Source of the DNA: Galeruca laticollis
Lineage: Eukaryota; Arthropoda; Insecta; Coleoptera; Chrysomelidae
Reading direction: 5' to 3'
Length of the DNA stretch: 64,000 nt
Assembly: GCA_963921935.1 (NCBI GenBank)
Contig: OY998179.1
Location: 25,479,114 to 25,543,113, forward strand
The notes below the pieces were generated by a model. It was not told the DNA's origin, did no database searches, and saw only the letters and a program-made list of their open reading frames with translations. Shown piece after piece: positions 1 to 9,725 of the stretch (positions are counted from its first letter, which is position 1; every line of letters starts with the position of its first letter). Made by a program: the position numbers and the translations under genes.

Positions 1-10
1 GGGATTAATT

Positions 11-175
11 CTTCATCAATACAATGCTCGTCCACACATTTCCAAGATGTTGCAACGTTTCCTCAACGCCCATAATATTGACACTCTGAAATGGGTCGCA
101 TGCAGGCCAGACCTGACTCGACGACAATTTAAAAAATTAACAGTTGGCTCACAAAAATACATAAGAGATGACTAA
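11..175 (+). pseudogene. Tc1/mariner transposase C-terminal fragment
   Basis: One open frame runs from the window edge to a TAA at 173-175. It reads QYNARPH, then a KWVACRPDL segment. These correspond to the QDNARPH block and the W-P/A-RSPDL block of Tc1-type DDE transposases, which hold the second and third acidic catalytic residues. The second catalytic Asp is Tyr here, and the sequence after RPDL no longer matches the family, so the enzyme would be dead. Only the last third could be present because the window starts inside the gene. No terminal repeat is visible downstream. Confidence 0.6.
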
Positions 176-179
176 AACA

Positions 180-540
180 AAATATAAATGGTTTTAAAGA
201 TTAAAACTAACTTTTCCGTATCTGTGAGATGCCCTGAATAATAAACAATAATAAAATTGTCACTTGTATACACTTCGGAGGCTGTATCGTGCTAACAAGC
301 TGAAATTTCTCCAAAAATAACAAAAATTTCGTACTTAAAGTACTATAGCACCTGTTGTATTGGATCTGGTGAGCTGAAAATCAATAGGGTTCATCTGTGA
401 AATGTCCTGAGCAATATTCAAGAATAAAATTGGTTGCACTCCAGAGCGAATGACGTCACTTTTGACTAAACATTGTGGCTGTATTTATACAGAATATTAA
501 ATCAAAAGTGAAGTTCTTTATTCTAAATATATTTCACATT
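180..540. other. No gene; weak internal direct repeat
   Basis: No coding frame is recognisable. A diverged repeat is visible: the phrase GTGAGATGCCCTGA followed by an AATAATAAAATTG-like stretch near 212-260 recurs as GTGAAATGTCCTGAGC with a similar tail near 399-452. This looks like the non-coding flank or 3' part of an old element. Confidence 0.3.
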
Positions 541-557
541 CTTTAATCAATGTACTT

Positions 558-1008
558 CCCTGTTTTTTGAAACTCAGTAGCAGCAGATGTTATTTTTCTC
601 TGATTTGATATATTGTGGGTATATACCCGGGTTTTATGCGGATAACTGCCGCCGATTCTATCAAATGATATAATTCTCCTTATCATTAGGCACAACAGTG
701 GTGCTAGGTGAAACCTAACCTCAAAAAAGATTGTTTTCATATTAAATTTAACCTCAAACAAGATACATATTATTTTAGAACCTACAAAGTAAATTAAATA
801 CTCACGTCGAAATGATCTTCAGAAAAATAAAGGTGAGTATAAGGCAATGCCTATGTTGAATATCGCCTTCAACTTTAAGCCACTTGTCTCGTATTGTTTT
901 CTTTTGCGGAACGAACACAAATAATTTATCAGGAGTTTTTATTGATGTGTTACAACACTGAAGAACCGCGCACCACCTGTACACTTTTAAATACATATTT
1001 AATAACAC
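558..1008 (-). pseudogene. THAP-domain gene remnant, two exons
   Basis: On the minus strand the segment from about 1000 down to 806 reads WCAVLQCCNTSI, then KLFVFVPQ, then RDKWLKV. This is the start of a THAP zinc-finger domain (C2CH DNA-binding fold found in P-element-related transposases and host derivatives). After a one-base frame change it reads YFSEDHFD and stops at a GTGAGT splice donor at 805. A second block on the same strand (about 700-560) reads PNDKENYII, then NPGIYPQYIKSEKN, which fits the segment that follows THAP in insect proteins, but it contains stops. Loss of frame and missing downstream exons make this a relic. It may derive from a transposon or from a domesticated THAP gene. 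Confidence 0.5.
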
Positions 1009-2200
1009 AAAATAACCAAATTATTCCATAAGCATCTAAGGAACGTCTCGGGTTTACGTTTCGTTTACTCAAACGTGACGTCACTAGCGATGCCATGGCA
1101 CCTAAAGCGTTTTAATGCGAATTTTATATCTAAAAATTAAAATGTCACTTTTTCCTACTAAACCTTTATTATCTGCAGAAATATATTATTCAATGTCAAT
1201 AATTTACGTTATCGAATATTGTAGGATAGTTTTTCAAAATCTGTCATCACGCCTATACTACAAACCACTTCTACAATTGCTTATACCAAACAATAGAGGA
1301 TTGAAAAAGAAATTGATATTTAGAGAGAACTCTAGAAATACACTTTAGTGGAAGAATTCTTGTCTTGTCATTTTATGGATAATAGTTTTAATTTACTTCA
1401 ATCAAATAAACAAAGATATGTTGAAAACTGTTATTTTTTTGCTTACAAATAAATAGTGCGCAGTTTGAACACAAGCTCTGAATTGTTTTAGAGATTAATA
1501 ATTGTAAATTATAAGAAACATTTTGTTTTGCAACATACTCAGGGCTTATATTAGTTTAATTTTTATTTGGTTATGAACTTGTATCTGTAAAATTTTTAAT
1601 GATCGATTATGAACTTCGAAAAAACTCAATATTTTCGAAAAAGTAATGTGTATTTTCGGAAATAAGTCATTAATAAATTATAAATATAAACCCTATTTTA
1701 TTAATATTTAATTTAATTCACTCTATTCTCTCATTTTTTTATTCAAATTGTGTCTCAAATCTCTTCCTTTAGAAACGCCTTTATCCAATGTAATAGTGTG
1801 CTCAATTTACAATTGTTCGTCTCGGCTCTTTACTTTTACGTTGTTGTCTATTGATTTTCTACTGGGGTCGATATCTCCTTACCGTCTTCTCCAAGTTAAA
1901 GTTTAGTACATCCATCTCGATGGCTGTCGTAACAAAATATTCTTTATTCACGATTGCCGACGTCTCTGAATCTGACATGGATTTCGTTAGTGTATTACTT
2001 ATTAACTGGATTATTTCTGCTTCGCGTGTTTATCGAACATAAAGGATTTCGCTCTCAAACATCATTGATAGTTTCTTTGAACCTCTCCCACTGGTATTCA
2101 ACTGCATTTTTGCTAATTGAAATTCGAATATTGTGTTAATAGAGTTTCTTAGTGGATAAAACCACTTTACGAATCGTTTACGAATGACTTTGAAATTACT
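1009..2200. other. No recognisable gene
   Basis: AT-rich sequence with short random frames only. No terminal repeats or known domains were recognised. The last part merges into the copia remnant that follows. Confidence 0.3.
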
Positions 2201-2572
2201 ACGTCCTTATTTATTATAAAAGTAGTTATAATAAGATAGATGTTTGTGAGTTTGTTGATGCAGATTTTGCCGGAGATATAAATGACAGGAAAAGTACCAC
2301 GGGATTTATTTTAAAGGTTAATGATAATAATGTATAATTGTGAGGCAGAGTATGTAGCTCTAACTACAAGCTGCACAGAGAGTCTATTTTTAGCTAAGAC
2401 ATTAAAGGAGATTGTGGAAGATGATGTTTACCCTCTTAAAATTTTTGAAGATAATCCATCGGCAATAAAAATTGCCAATATATTTGAAACTAAAAGATCT
2501 AAACACATAGATGTGAAACTTCATTTCGTTAAAGATCTAGTAAATTCAAAAAAGGTGGTGACTCGATCTTAG
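2200..2572 (+). pseudogene. Ty1/copia retrotransposon RNase H domain, broken
   Basis: Frame 1 (2200-2337) reads VDADFAGDINDRKSTTGF, the hallmark start of copia RNase H. It ends at a TAA (2335-2337). The domain continues in another frame from 2321 with CEAEYVALTTSC, then EDNPSAIKIAN, then KRSKHIDVKLHFVKDLV, the conserved C-terminal half. The usual segment between these blocks (W-S-S/K-KKQ and the Thr/Ser-rich strand before EAEY) is missing, so there is an internal deletion at the frame break. No integrase, RT or LTR of the element was found nearby. The 3' end is immediately overlapped by a dispersed repeat. Confidence 0.85.
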
Positions 2573-2749
2573 GACCATACCTAGTATTTTAACATGGGAA
2601 ATCAGAAAAACATAAATATTTGATTCCCAGCAAAAGAGAACATAATGAAACTTTGTATGGACGTGAAGTACATTATTTCTGCCATTTTATAATAACCCTT
2701 TAATAGCAAATTAATTTAAAAATTAAGAAAATAAACTTGAAAAATCTTG
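2557..2749 (+). repeat. Dispersed repeat R1, copy 1
   Basis: Begins with GGTGGTGACTCGATCTTAGG and contains GGGAAATCAGAAAA, TTCCCAGCAAAAGAGAACAT and GAAGTACATTATTTCTG. The same ordered blocks occur at 5306-5497 and inverted at 11146-12003. It ends in an A-rich AAAAATC stretch after which the three copies diverge. It starts abruptly in the copia remnant. Non-autonomous; class unknown. Confidence 0.75.
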
Positions 2750-2835
2750 TAGCGATGTGATAGGAGCAATTGATTTTGACGCAGACGGTTCGGGTTCGAA
2801 ACCAGTGAGATACATTAGGATTTTTGCCATTTAGT
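2750..2835 (+). repeat. Possible tRNA-derived SINE head
   Basis: TAGCGATGTGATAGG resembles a tRNA A box, and about 30 bases later GGTTCGGGTTCGAAACC resembles a B box (GGTTCGANTCC). Spacing is tRNA-like, but no full cloverleaf was built and there is no CCA-proximal acceptor stem that I could pair. It is therefore more like a pol III SINE promoter than a tRNA gene. Confidence 0.33.
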
Positions 2836-3029
2836 TTCCTCTTAATAAAATAATTCTATAAGTCACTAAAATTTGAGAAAGATAAAATAAATGTGATATG
2901 ATATTATAAATGTAATTTTTTATATTTCATGGCGAATTTGATTTTTTTATTTATTTATTGGTATTGCAAATGAAGTTCGAGATACCTTCGCGGGTTTATA
3001 TCCCTATAAAACAATCCCTTCGGCAACAA

Positions 3030-3345
3030 CTATTCAAAAAGTTATTCAATATCAAAACAAATGTGGCTCGGTATTTGTTCCATGTAAATATAGTATAAAG
3101 AAACAGTCATCTGAAGAACCAGAGGAACCGAGAGAAGTAAATGTACTCGCTACTGTGCATTATTCACCATACAAGTGTCCTTAAAATATTTAAAAAAACT
3201 CACAAATACAAATCGTAGAAATTTTCGGTACATCAAGAAATTATTGTGGAAGATAAATTCAACCGAATGGTTTTTTGTGAAGCTATTTTCATCAGGTTCA
3301 CAGAGACCGAAAATTCATGAAGAATATTTGTTTTTCCGATGAAAG
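3030..3345 (+). pseudogene. IS630/Tc1-type transposase fragment, internally deleted
   Basis: This stretch is a shortened relative of the copy at 7540-8365: both contain the same AACCAGAGGAACC, AATGTACTCGCT, TATTCACCATACAAGTGTCC and AACCGAATGGTTTTTTGTGA blocks in order. About 65 bases present in the other copy between 'CTCGCTACTG' and 'CATTATTCACC' are missing. It ends near the FSDES (first catalytic Asp) region. Stops and frame changes throughout. Confidence 0.6.
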
Positions 3346-4019
3346 TAGTCCAGGTTTTACGGTATCCTTACTGATCGTGGTTGCTTGCATCATCTTCACA
3401 TAACGAGTTATTTATCCTTGTAATGATAGATTGCCGCTTGGAACGCGGCCACAGAACGCAATATTGAGATGTATACGGAATGAACGATGTTTCATAAAAG
3501 TTATGAAATAGTTTATATTGAGATAGTGAAGTTTATGACAATTTAAATAATAATGGTTGATATATTTTAATCAAATCAATACAAGTGTTTTTATAAATGA
3601 GTAACAAGACCTATTTTCATTCATTGAATGTTCTGTAACATTTTTTTTGATATCGTTAGGAAGTAAAAAAAATATTAGAAGCACAACTTGGCAAAGAAAG
3701 AACAGATAATACCAGCATTTCCAGATGAATGCTTGTTTTAATAACATACTGTACAAATTTACAAAAACAAAATTTCCTTTTGAAAGTTAGTGTTTCTAAT
3801 ATGTTGATTATTGCGATAACGTGGGAAAATACGACCAAAATTTGTTCAATTTCATTTCTACCTAAAATCTATCATATTAGGTATCCCATTATATTTTTCG
3901 CATATTTCTTTATCAAATTACAACTTTTCAACGTTACGTCTTTCATTTTATCGTATCAAATTTCATGTCAAATATAATATTAACAATTAACAAACTTTAA
4001 ATGAAACCCCAACTAATCG
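3346..4019. other. No recognisable gene
   Basis: AT-rich; short frames on both strands lack any family signature. Confidence 0.3.
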
Positions 4020-4021
4020 TA

Positions 4022-4321
4022 GGCTGGTCACACAAACGGCGTATTTTTTTTTGGGTCGGAGAAGTCACCGTCGCCACGATTCCAACTTAGAGCGTACACA
4101 TTAGACGGCAAAACAACGATAAGTAAATTCACCGTCGACTGTTTCTTGAACAGCCGTCGAGTACCACTGGTTTCTCAACCGTGAATATTACATCAATGAA
4201 CAATTAACACCAACTTACATGGTGTTGAATATTGTTCCGTCTTCTGTGTAACGTTTAAGATTTATTTGAGCGGCGACGGTAAATTCACCGTCCCAAAAAA
4301 ACGCTGGGTGTGTTACCGGCC
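4022..4321. mobile_element. 300-bp MITE with TA target duplication
   Basis: Inverted termini are visible: the left end reads GGCTGGTCACAC...GGCGTATTTTTTTTTGGG and the right end, reverse-complemented, reads GGCCGGTAACACACC...GCGTTTTTTTGGGACGG. Both ends are flanked by TA (4020-4021 and 4322-4323). TA duplication and lack of coding capacity point to a Tc1/mariner-type MITE. Subterminal CACCGTCG/CGACGGTG motifs recur inside both halves. Confidence 0.82.
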
Positions 4322-4323
4322 TA

Positions 4324-5305
4324 GGAGTATCGGCTTTCTCTTAAATACTTAGTAACCATAACGTTTCTGAACTTGTATATTATGTTGATTACCTGAATTT
4401 TTTACAACTCACAACAGTTTTATTTAAAATATTAAAAAGACATGCGATTTCCAAGATCTAGCTGATGAGACTTGCCGTTTTGGCAGACATTTCAATGATT
4501 ATTATTTATCTCTCTATAATATTACGTAAAAAGTTATAATTCGACGAAATACAGAAGAACGTAATAGAATATTTAGTATTTCAATCAGTTACCAGCACCT
4601 CAAGTCTCTCCAAAAAGAATTTATAACAAATGATGTTATACTTCTCTTGATATTTTCTGCAAGTGAACGTTTTTAAGAATTGAATTACCCAAATCCAAAA
4701 TTATTTCATAGTTACGTTGTCGCGAAGATGTTTATTATAATAAAAGGTATTTAATTTAAATTATTGATCACGACAAGTCTCTTTAAGCAAATAATTATAC
4801 GTAAATTTTGAGTTTCTTTGCCGCTCGTAAGTAATAAATATCTGGTTCTTCCAGAAGATAATTTTGGATTGAGCATAATCTGTTATGAACAGCTTCTTAA
4901 TCAGATCTTTGTAATTTCCAAACCACAATATCAAAAGGAGACTTATTTGCAAACAAACTTTCTGGAGAGTGATCCAAACTACAAAAAAACAAGAAATTTC
5001 CTAATAATTGTGTATTTCTTACTTTGAAAATAAGTCAAAGTCTAACCCTGTGAAAGAGGCATCTAAGTTATTGACACCTTGATGGTATTGGTATGAAGAA
5101 TTCGACCTCCAGTTTTGATGTGGAGGTTGAGGCCTGTGTTATTCCCCTGTAGCTGTCACTGTTGTCCAATTCCATGGGCTCGTATATCCTTTTTGGCTGT
5201 AAAAAAAGTATCGTTTAATAAATCGAGCTTGAAAGAAAGAATAATAAGCTTTAGGGACATTTTATATTTAGATTATATTTCTTTAAATTTTTAACACTTT
5301 TTTAT
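4324..5305. other. No recognisable gene
   Basis: AT-rich sequence. Short frames on both strands (for example about 4760-5030) show no domain or codon pattern worth calling. Confidence 0.3.
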
Positions 5306-5497
5306 ACCGGGTGGTGACTCAATCTTAGGAACATGGGAAATCAGAAAATCTTAAATATTTGCTTCCCAGCAAAATAGAACATAATGAAATTGTGTATGAG
5401 CATGAAGTACGTTATTTCTGACAATATTGCCATAAAATAATCACTCTTTTTTAACAAATTAGTTTAAAAATTGAGAAAACAAATTTTAAAAAATCCC
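5306..5497 (+). repeat. Dispersed repeat R1, copy 2
   Basis: Starts TACCGGGTGGTGACTCAATC and carries the blocks GGGAAATCAGAAAATC, TTCCCAGCAAAATAGAACAT, GAAGTACGTTATTTCTGACA and AAATAATCACTC. It is uninterrupted at the point where copy 3 (11146-12003) carries a 660-bp insertion, so it serves as the empty-site reference. Confidence 0.8.
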
Positions 5498-5598
5498 AAT
5501 GGCACAGGACCAATTAGACAGGCTTATTTCAGTAAATTTACAACTACCTTGGTATATAGATATAAAATAAAACAAACTCGCTTGAAGAGAATACGATT

Positions 5599-5606
5599 GT
5601 AATTAG
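5599..5606. repeat. hAT target-site duplication, left
   Basis: GTAATTAG, identical to 6539-6546 on the other side of the hAT element; 8 bp is the diagnostic length for hAT. Confidence 0.9.
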
Positions 5607-6538
5607 TAGAGCTCGGAAAAAATGCAACGTGCATTTTTTTGCATCTTTTGCATGTTTTTATACTTTTTCCCAAAAAAAGCATTTTTTTAAAGATTTGAGC
5701 ATTTTTTGCATTTATTGCCAATTATTTTAAAATCCTATTGAATAGAAAGTCATTATGGAATTTTTAAATCTGTTTGGGTTTGGAACTACCTGCTATCCCA
5801 AAATTGAAAGAACTTGAAAGAGTAGGTACCTACTTTATTGAAAGGGTCTTACTATATTGATTATTTTATTACTTTATTCTTAAAATGGGAAATACCAAAT
5901 ACCATAAACAAGTAACTGTAACCGAATTGGGACCGTCGTTCTAAATAAATTCAATTCTGTGGCTCAAAATAATACAGGCTTTCAAATTTTGAAAAATATG
6001 TCGAAAATTTTTATGGGCGAAAACGATGTAAATATACCAAATTTAGAATTGAACATCATTTGTAAATATAAATATGCTCCCATTACATCAGTTGATGTTG
6101 AACGAAGTTTTTCAATTTTTAAACACATGTTTTCTGACAAGAGACAAAGTTTCCTCCTAGAAAACTTTGAAAAACACATAATTATTAATAGTTTTCACAA
6201 TAATTGTAAGACGTGACTTACGTCTGTTTAAATATTGTTATTTTGTTTTATTGTTACCATAATAATTTTAATAGTACCTAGGTATTATTATTATTAATAA
6301 AATCTGATACTTAATATAAATTTTCGTTGTATACCTAATTATTCAATCCCGCCCACTCCATACCATAGTGAAATAATGAAATAATAGTATTATTCAACAT
6401 TATAATATACATCATTTCTTGCATTTTTTTCTAAATTCCTTGCATTCTTTTCTAAAATCCTTGCATTTTATCTCAATTTGTGATGCTTTTAAATGCGCAT
6501 ATTTTTGGCTTTTTCGGTTGCATTTTTTCCGAGCTTTA
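5607..6538. mobile_element. hAT DNA transposon, 932-bp deletion derivative
   Basis: The left terminus TAGAGCTCGGAAAAAATGCA and the right terminus, reverse-complemented TAAAGCTCGGAAAAAATGCA, form nearly perfect inverted repeats. The element is bounded by identical 8-bp GTAATTAG direct repeats. Multiple TTTTTGCAT/ATGCAAAAA-type motifs repeat in both subterminal regions (about 5620-5710 and 6415-6530) and are likely transposase-binding sites. Only the C-terminal end of the transposase remains inside, so the copy is non-autonomous. Clear TIRs and an unmutated duplication suggest a relatively young insertion. Confidence 0.93.
5935..6216 (+). pseudogene. hAT transposase C-terminal dimerisation region
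   Basis: The open frame carries YAPITSVDVERSFSIFKHM, then DKRQSFLLEN, the signature of the hAT C-terminal dimerisation motif (APxTSxxxERxFS). It ends at TGA 6214-6216. There is no BED finger and no DDE catalytic core upstream, because the element has lost its middle. It lies wholly inside the 932-bp TIR-bounded unit, on the same strand as the left-to-right reading. Confidence 0.88.
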
Positions 6539-6546
6539 GTAATTAG
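6539..6546. repeat. hAT target-site duplication, right
   Basis: GTAATTAG, the partner of 5599-5606. Confidence 0.9.
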
Positions 6547-7539
6547 GTATTGAAAATTAAAAAACGTTACTTTCTTTCTAAAAACTAGATACACTTGAAA
6601 CAACCGAAATAGCGTCTAATATTCTCTTTTAAAATGTAGTGGTGGTGAATTTTAAAACCAAAATGTGTTCCTTCAGGAGGGATTTAAGCTTAAGTATCAA
6701 TTTACATTGTATTGTAATTCAATGTTAAGGCAGTGGTTTTGATTTAAATTGAAGTTAGAAATGATTGCTAAGTATCCTGTTTTCTTTGACTTCCACTAAT
6801 TCTACCATACAACCTTGAAAAAGAAAAAAAATTCTTTCGAAAGCTCGGTTCCGTATAACAAGAATTTTCAACATTATTTAGGCTGCAATCCCCGTGATAT
6901 TTTGAATTTTGTTTTTTAACATTTCAGCCGTGACTGCCTGTATGTCCGCCATAAAGTTGGAACCATATGGGAATTTTTTTTATTATTGTAGTTAAATAAC
7001 AACTTAGGATAGCAATCAATTCTGCTTCTGAAATAACTTAAAATGCGTCAAGTCAAAGTTGACAGGTAACATCTGTCAATTGTCAAGTTCGTAATTTTGG
7101 AAAAAATGTCCTAAAAACGGGTCAATTTGTTAAAATTTCGAAAAATGTTACTTGGAAATTATGATTCTAATCACATTTTATGCTTATGTGCCGATTTTGA
7201 GAGAGAAATTTTGATGTACAATAAATCTCATATTTTCGTATTTTTTATTCACCCCCGTATCTGGCTACTTTAAAATCATTTAAAACTCTTTAAAGTAGTA
7301 TAAAGGCTACCATTCCATTCCATATTGTGATCATAATATTCGTACGTAAGTTGGTTTTGAAGATTATTGATATTTTCAACTAAAAAAGAGGTAGTCTCTG
7401 GATTATTTTCCAAATTTCAAAAAAATCAGAAATTGTTTTTCAACTTTTTCTTTATTAAACTTTAGTTGGATAGTACAAAAATGGTTTTAATTATAATCTG
7501 AATATCTTAACGCATAACGACTACTTCAAAATTACAAAC
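6547..7539. other. No recognisable gene
   Basis: AT-rich with no domain that I recognise on either strand. Confidence 0.3.
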
Positions 7540-8365
7540 AATAAATAGATCGATATTTGTTCTATGCAAATCCTGCACGAAGAAACATTTATCTGAATAA
7601 CCAGAGGAATCAAGAGAAGCTGATTTAGAAAATAATGAACTAAATGTACTCGCTGCTGAGCATTACGACCCTACTATTAGCTTAAGGCAACTTAGTTCCG
7701 GGTTGAGTATTCACCATACAAGTGTCCTTAAGATATTAAAAAAGACAAATACAAATCGTATAAATTTTGGGTACATCAAGAGATTGTTGAGGACGATAAA
7801 TTCAACCGAATGGTTTTTTGTGAAAATATTTTGAATCGGGTTCACAGAAAACGAAATTTTATCAAGAACACATGTTTTTCCGATGAAAGTACATTCAGCA
7901 TAAATGGGAAACCAAATGTGCAAAATTTCAAAATTTTCTAAATTGGCACCAAGAAAACCGCCATTTAAGAATTAATAATCGTTCCCAATATCGTGAAATT
8001 GTTAATATCTGGATTGGTATATTAGGTCCTGATATCGTAGGTGCATTTTTCATCGAGGGAGAACATAATGGAGAAAAATATTTAGAATTATTAGAAAATA
8101 ATATGAACCTGCAATTAGAAATGTTGCTGGCGAGAATATTATTTGGTTTCAGCAGGATGGATGTCCGGCTGAGTCATCCAATGCAATTAAATCCCATTTG
8201 AATAATGCTTTTGGTAATTGTTGGGTTATATAAAACAAGGCACTTTAATATTGATTCGCTCAAGCGGAAAATAATTGGAAAATGTGCAGAAATTTCAAAT
8301 AAAGAATTAGCAAATCTGCAGCGAAATTGTTACGATAGACTTGGTTCCTGTTTAGCTAATTAAGG
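7540..8365 (+). pseudogene. IS630/Tc1-type DDE transposase, decayed
   Basis: Pieces of one transposase are readable in changing frames. First comes a helix-turn-helix-like LRQLSSGLSIHHTSVLKILKK (7679-7740), then CFSDES (first Asp, near 7875). Next is QYREIVNIWIGILGPDIVGA, then FFIEGEHNGEKYLELLENN, then IWFQQDGCPAESSNAIKSHL (second Asp, near 8155). The W-x-RSPDL segment carrying the third acidic residue is largely missing; the frame resumes with a C-terminal tail ending at TAA near 8362. The same family is represented by the better copy at 36858-38072. Confidence 0.75.
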
Positions 8366-8451
8366 TGATTTGTTTGAACATTTACTCTAGACGCATAATT
8401 TTATTAGTTATTATTCTTTTACACTTTGTTTTTTAGTGAATTTAAATAAAT

Positions 8452-8710
8452 CATTGGACATTATTAAAGAAAAAATAAAAACAACAATTTCTAGTAAGAT
8501 ATTGTCTTATAACGAATTTTGTAATAGAACATCATTATATGTATTATACCAATAACCCTGATGATGAACCTAAATAAAGGATTCGAAACGTTGGAAAAAG
8601 GAAAAAAGAAAAACTTTTGAAGTTTTATTTCTTATAAAAGAAGTTGGCGAAGAAACATTAATATATAAATTGAAAATTTTCATACTGCCAATTAACCAAT
8701 AAATATATCT
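8452..8710 (+). repeat. Direct repeat pair, copy 1 (possible Penelope pseudo-LTR)
   Basis: About 260 bp, from CATTGGACATTATTAAAGAA to CCAATTAACCAATAAATATA, repeated with about 90% identity at 8795-9046. It contains CTGATGA (8558-8564) followed 20 nt later by GAAAC (8585-8589), a hammerhead-like core such as is found in Penelope-like pseudo-LTRs. The expected cleavage trinucleotide after helix III is absent, so it is at best degenerate. Confidence 0.7.
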
Positions 8711-8794
8711 AAAAGGCCTGGTAAAACGTGCCATATTCTGCAATGCCACATCCAAGAGAGTTTTTCTACCCATTCAAGGATTATAAGAAGACTA

Positions 8795-9046
8795 CATTGG
8801 ACATTATTAAAGAAAAAATGAACAACAATTTCTAGTAAGATATGGTCTTATAACGAATTTTGTAATAGAACACCATTATATGTATTATACGAATAACCCT
8901 GATGATGAACCTAAATAAAGGATTCGAAACGTTGGAAAAAGAAAAAAAGAAAAACTTTTTATTTCTTATAAAAGAAGTTAGCGAAGAACCAATAATTATA
9001 TATAAATTGAAAATTTTCATACTGCCAATTAACCAATAAATATATT
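8795..9046 (+). repeat. Direct repeat pair, copy 2
   Basis: Second copy of 8452-8710 with the same order of motifs: CTGATGA at 8899-8905 and GAAAC at 8926-8930. The 84 bp between the copies shows no recognisable endonuclease, so a Penelope origin is only an inference from the core motif and tandem layout. Confidence 0.7.
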
Positions 9047-9128
9047 TAAATAAATCTGTTTACCGTTATAACCTGCTAAATTTAATTTATTGTTTTCAAG
9101 TGCCATTAGTTTATTAATAATAAACTGT

Positions 9129-9670
9129 TACGAAACAGCACACTGGTATAGTCCCTAAATCCGACTCTGTCTAAACCAGGTATGAAAGTTAAAATTATGG
9201 CGGACGCGCAGGGATTTCTTAGAATTGTTTACGATTGCGACTATCTTATCTAGGCATTGTTTTTGTGAACAGTCTTATCTAGAAAATGCCAGAAAGCCAA
9301 TTGTTTTTGTGTAAGCCGCAATCTAGAATTATCTAGTGAAAAAGGCACTAATATATAAGGGACCGACCAGGAAGAGTTTCAGTTTATAATTTGACATCGT
9401 GAGATAAACAGTTTAAAAAGTGATCTCGACAAATAAACAAGAATACACCGAAATAGCGAACAGTAAACTGTTTATATAAATTAATAATTAAGGTTGTGTG
9501 TATATAAATTAAATTTAAGTGAATAGTTAAGTGTAAATAAATTAAGTGTTAGTGAGTAGTTTAGGGTTCAAATAATTTATTAATTAGCCATAAAGAGTGT
9601 TTAAAGTTTATCCCACCCGTAATAAAAACGTTTACTGTTTAAATAAATTAGAATTAGTGTCAGATGTGGC
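9129..9670 (+). repeat. Putative 5' LTR of a Gypsy-type retrotransposon
   Basis: Begins TGTTACGAAACAGCACACTGG and lies directly upstream of a gag gene. A TATATAAGG box at 9352-9360 is followed about 27 bp later by TCAGTT (9379-9384), a good initiator, so the transcription start is likely near 9380. A TGGCG near 9667 is a plausible beginning of a primer-binding site. No matching 3' LTR occurs in the window, so the right boundary is uncertain. Confidence 0.5.
9352..9384 (+). promoter_or_regulatory. TATA box and initiator of the LTR
   Basis: TATATAAGG at 9352-9360 and TCAGTT at 9379-9384 have the spacing expected of an insect core promoter. Seen in sequence; activity is inferred. Confidence 0.5.
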
Positions 9671-9725
9671 GTAATATAAATAAATTGCTATGTAAAAATA
9701 GCCAAGTAAAAATAGCCTATGTGAC

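Noticed and set aside
8558..8600. Active hammerhead ribozyme in the 8452/8795 repeats
   Set aside because: CTGATGA and GAAAC are present but no NUH cleavage site follows a closable helix III.
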